Assembly: GCA_046757585.1 (NCBI GenBank)
Contig: JBHHYR010000166.1
Coordinates: 1-8,470 of the forward strand
DNA length: 8,470 nt
Source: JBHHYR01 sp046757585
GTDB taxonomy: Bacteria > Desulfobacterota > Binatia > HRBIN30
Direction of reading: 5' to 3'
In this document: in pieces, positions 5,530 to 8,470 of the stretch
How positions within the stretch are numbered: the stretch's first letter is position 1
Layout: each line of letters opens with the position of its first letter
The notes under the pieces: generated by a model
Told to the model about the DNA's origin: nothing
Databases searched by the model: none
Seen by the model: the letters and a program-made list of their open reading frames with translations, nothing else
Program-made: the position numbers and the translations under genes

Positions 5530-8470
5530 ATGCCCATGCCACGTCTGAGTCTCAATAAGGTGCCAAAAGCGGCAGCTCAGTCCGCGCACGCGCTGGCGGT
5601 GCTCGGGCTGCTCGGCGCCATTTCTACTGCGCTCGCACTTGCCATCGAGCCGACACCGGCGCTAGCCGGAGTACCCGCCGGAATATCCGAGTATTACGTG
5701 CCCGGGGCTACGCAGCAGCTGTGGGACATCTTTAAGAACCTGGACGATGCACCCACCCTGGATCCGTCTCAAGGCATGCACAACGTGACCTCCATTACCG
5801 GCGCCACCGACAACACCACCGTCTATTATGATCACTGGGAGAATGGCTACAACCTGGATCCCAACAACCCGGCCGCCACGGCAGACGAGACCTTCGTGAT
5901 CAACCGCGGGCAGGTGCAGCGGCTCGAGAGTAGCAACATTCCCGTCAGCCCGCGCGGCAGCGGCACCTTGCCCGCGTGTACGTGATCGTCCAATCCACGG
6001 CTGACGCTACCACAGTACAGATCGATGATCCCAAATCGCCCGGCACCGAAGTGAGCACGGTGCTGAGTCGGGGAGCCACCACCGAACTGTTCAGCATCGA
6101 TGCCGGTACAACCGTAACCGCGACAAATCATTGTCGGCCAATTCCACAGCGGAGGAGCCTCAGAGGCCCGCGGCTTCAGCGCCGTGCCATCCAGCATCTG
6201 GGACACCCAATACTACAGTCCAGTGAGCTTCGCGTTGGGCAATACCGATCTCTACGTCTACAACCCAAACACCGCAGACATCACCATCAACTTCGAGGAC
6301 ACCGTGGGGGCCGGCAGCTTTACCGTCCCCGCCAACGGGACCCTCGCGTACTCGGACGGTGCCGGGCGCTTCGTGCCGGCGAACTCCGGCGTGTCTCTTT
6401 CCTCGAATCAGACCTTTTGGGGCATCGGATCCGGCGACACCGAGAGCGTCAGCTACGACTGGGGCTATAGCCTCATCCCTGCGTCGCAGCTGACGGACGA
6501 ATTCTTCCTGGGGTGGGCGCCGGGCACCAATCAGGCGGCCCCGACCAGCAATGGCTCGCCGGTCTTTGTCACCCCAGTCCAAGACGATACCGAGGTCTTC
6601 GTCGATTTCAGTCCCACCGATGGGCTGATCGACGCGACCTTCACACTCAACCGCCTGCAGGCACAGAAGATCTTTGATCCCGACAACGACAACACCGGGA
6701 TGCACATCTCCGCAAGCGCCCCGCTCGCCGTGGCATGGGGCGAGGATCCGGACACCGCTTCGGCCGGTAATCCTTTCCTCGACATGGGTTACACTGGCGT
6801 CCCATTGCAAGCCGCCTTCGCAGACCTAGTTCTCGACTTGCAGAAGTCAGCCAACCCCGCTGTGTTGCCGCCCGGCGCTGGCCAGGTTTCCGTGTTCACG
6901 CTGGCTGCCACTGCCCATAGCTTGAGTGTGGATAGCGTGGATGTTCTCGACACCCTGCCACCGGGATGGGTGTACGTGGGTGGCAGCACCACGATCACGC
7001 CGCCCACGGGCCCGCCCGTTAGTGGTCCCACGGCAGATCCAGTGATCTTTGATCATGCAAGCAACTTCTATCGAGACGAACTCACCCAGGTGAGCTACAC
7101 GGGCAGCAACGGACCGCTAAATTGGGCTTCCCAGCCATGGACCGAGATCGGGGAAGGCGACGGCGCAAGCACCGGGCGGGTCCGCGTTCAGACCGACAAA
7201 GGCGATAATAGCATCGCGCTGCGAGGGGGAAGCGGTGGCCTGCGGGGAATCAGCCGCCAAGCCGACCTCACCGGATGGACCAACGCCACGCTCACGTTCG
7301 AGTATCGCAGGGCGAATCTGGAGGGCAGTGACACGGTGACCCTCGACATCTCGAAAGACGGCGGCGTGAGCTTCACAACCCTGGCCAATTTCGGCCCAAC
7401 GAACCACAGTACCTATCGAAGCGCGAGCTTTGGGGTTGACGGCTACATCTCTAATCAGACCGTGATTCGGTTTCGCACCACGAGCCAGTTCGGTGGAGGC
7501 AATGACCGGTTCTTTCTGGACAATGTGCAGATAGCCGGAAGCGGCGTGGGGCTCACGTGGGACTTGAACCAGAACATGAAACCCAATCAGACGCTGCTGG
7601 TGTCCTTTCAGGGCCAGACGACCGCCGCGGCATCTTCGGGGAACAACCGCAACCGCGGCAAAGCAAGAGGTACGCGGACCGTGAACGGTGCTCTGCAGAC
7701 CTTCGAAGCCCTCGATGACGCGACGGTGTTCATTGCTGCGCTGACCATCGACAAGGATACGAGCACGCCTACCGTTGCGCCGGGCGGCGTAGCCAGTTAC
7801 ACGATTGCGTTGGTCAACGGCAGCGCATCGCCCATCACCAACGTGACGGCCGCCGATACGCTTCCGCCAGGTTTTACCTTCGCTAATGGTAGCGTTACCG
7901 AGACCAACGCCACCCGGACCAGCGTCACCAACCCGAGTTCCGGAGCCAACAGCCTCACCTGGGGCACCTGGGACATCAATCCCGGCGGGCAAGTGCTCAT
8001 CAGCTTCGACGTCGACGTGGCCTCCACCGTACCAGCCGGTACCTACGACAACACTGCACAGGCCACGAGCACGCAGACGGGCACAATCGACGACGCCGGC
8101 ACAGCGGCTCAGGATGCCGACACGCCGGCAGGTGCTGATCCCGAGAACGACGAAGACGTCACGGTGTCGAGCAATACACCCACCCCTTCGCCGACGACGA
8201 CACCGACCCAGACGCCCACCAACACACCAACACCTTCCTCGACGAAGACGCCGACGCATAGTCCGACTGCCAGCCCTACGCGGACCCCGACCGCCACGCC
8301 AACGCCGACGGACGTCCCAACCCAGACGCCCACCAACACGCCGACTCGTACGCCAACACGCACACCTACCAATACGCCAACTCATACACGGACGTTCACA
8401 CCAACTCACACGGCGACGCCAACCCCGAGTTCAACGCCGACTGCGACACAGACGCTGTCCCCAACGCCGA
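5530..8470 (+). CDS. Large secreted DUF11/Thr-Pro-rich surface protein, frame broken twice, runs off right edge
   Basis: From the ATG at 5530 a basic start and hydrophobic run lead to a likely cleavage after ALA at residue 46, so the protein is exported. The mature part begins GISEYYVPG and holds three beta-units sharing a 'T.V..D....G....L.R' pattern (about 5806-5940, 5997-6135 and 6571-6738), the last with a DPDNDNTG loop that could bind calcium. They recall IgGFc-binding-type beta repeats. A DUF11-like domain starts near 6826, is split by an inserted domain (7048-7551) and resumes near 7552. A second, intact DUF11 lies at about 7741-8100, then a Thr/Pro-rich tail continues past the window. 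The frame starting at 5530 stops at 5983-5985; coding continues in another phase to about 6125, then returns to the first phase and stays open to 8470. About 980 residues are visible if joined. It is either a damaged gene or a sequence error. A cell-surface adhesive or structural role is inference; no anchor is seen within the window. Confidence 0.8.
5970..6126 (+). pseudogene. Out-of-phase middle segment of the surface-protein gene
   Basis: In this stretch the protein-like reading is one phase away from the flanking parts: VYVIVQSTADATTVQIDD and onward to DAGTTVTAT. The main phase has stops here at 5983, 6052, 6064 and 6115, so it cannot be read through. The upstream phase ends PVSPRGSGTLPACT-stop and the downstream phase resumes as QIIVGQFHSGG from 6124. 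Both junctions lack a slippery heptamer. The first beta-unit lacks its closing strands at the left junction, and the second lacks a Pro-Val-type segment at the right junction, suggesting deletions of bases rather than single-base errors. Confidence 0.7.
7048..7551 (+). other. Jelly-roll-like domain inserted in the first DUF11 domain
   Basis: About 168 residues lie between ADPVI (ending 7047) and LTWDLNQNM (starting 7552). They read as a separate beta-sandwich: LTGWTNATLTFEYRR, then DTVTLDISKDGGVSF, then a closing FFLDNVQI near 7510-7533. The 'F.DNV.I' ending is typical of jelly-roll or MAM/carbohydrate-binding-like domains of extracellular proteins. The flanks resemble the two sides of one loop in the second DUF11 domain (DTLPPGFTF ... 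LTWGTWDINPGGQVLISF). Confidence 0.6.
8176..8470 (+). repeat. Thr/Pro-rich low-complexity tail coding region
   Basis: About 98 codons encode an irregular T-P alternation with Q, N, S, R, H and K fillers (TPTQTPTNTPT style), still open at the window edge. It probably forms an extended, possibly glycosylated stalk between the DUF11 domains and a downstream part not visible here. At DNA level the unit is degenerate, but one 20-bp stretch coding for TQTPTNT occurs identically at 8206-8225 and 8320-8339, so recent internal duplication or misassembly is possible. Confidence 0.85.

Noticed and set aside
4248..5558. Rightward open frame of 436 codons
   Set aside because: It is the complement of the well-supported CoA-transferase, where high GC keeps the opposite strand open, and it has no family features.
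5965..5985. Programmed ribosomal frameshift in the surface-protein gene
   Set aside because: There is no slippery heptamer or obvious stimulatory structure at either junction, and two shifts that cancel would be required. Indels or sequence error fit better.
7117..8409. Long leftward open frame of 430 codons opposite the surface protein
   Set aside because: It is rich in Arg and Gly-Val runs that are the complement of Thr/Pro codons, has no recognisable domain and lies antisense to clear DUF11 and Thr/Pro coding sequence.
8176..8470. CRISPR array or non-coding tandem repeat
   Set aside because: The periodicity is codon-based and irregular, there are no uniform repeats with unique spacers, and the frame stays open and encodes a Thr/Pro tail.

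Overview
The window comes from a high-GC, Gram-negative-type bacterium. It codes in dense leftward blocks and carries secreted proteins with Sec-type signal peptides. The mix of a CaiB/BaiF CoA-transferase, an E. coli-like cyclopropane synthase, and a large DUF11 surface protein ending in a Thr/Pro-rich tail reminds me of uncultured deltaproteobacterial or Binatota-type genomes. That placement is an impression from memory, not a search result. I found no rRNA, tRNA, CRISPR array, insertion sequence or phage gene.

Layout from left to right. (1) Positions 1-1868 hold a leftward pair 29 bp apart: a membrane protein with an HExxH zinc-protease motif, then a MidA/NDUFAF7-family SAM methyltransferase whose C-terminus runs off the left edge. 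(2) Positions 1869-2211 are a divergent non-coding region with palindromes and a weak leftward promoter candidate. (3) A rightward gene at 2212-2730 encodes a small exported beta-rich protein and is followed by a strong hairpin. (4) A leftward pair lies at 5267-2835: a class III CoA-transferase, then cyclopropane-fatty-acyl-phospholipid synthase (cfa), 42 bp apart and probably cotranscribed. The Cfa has Arg in place of a bicarbonate-binding His. (5) After a 262-bp divergent gap, positions 5530-8470 hold a large secreted or surface protein reading rightward and leaving the right edge. It has a signal peptide, repeated beta-units, two DUF11 domains (one split by an inserted jelly-roll-like domain) and a Thr/Pro-rich tail. 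Its reading frame is broken twice, near 5965-5976 and near 6124-6127, and the second break restores the original frame.

The window looks like ordinary housekeeping and lipid or acyl-CoA genes next to envelope and surface genes, not a defence or mobile system. The parts most worth a second look are the doubly frame-shifted surface protein, its nested domain, and the substituted Cfa active site.
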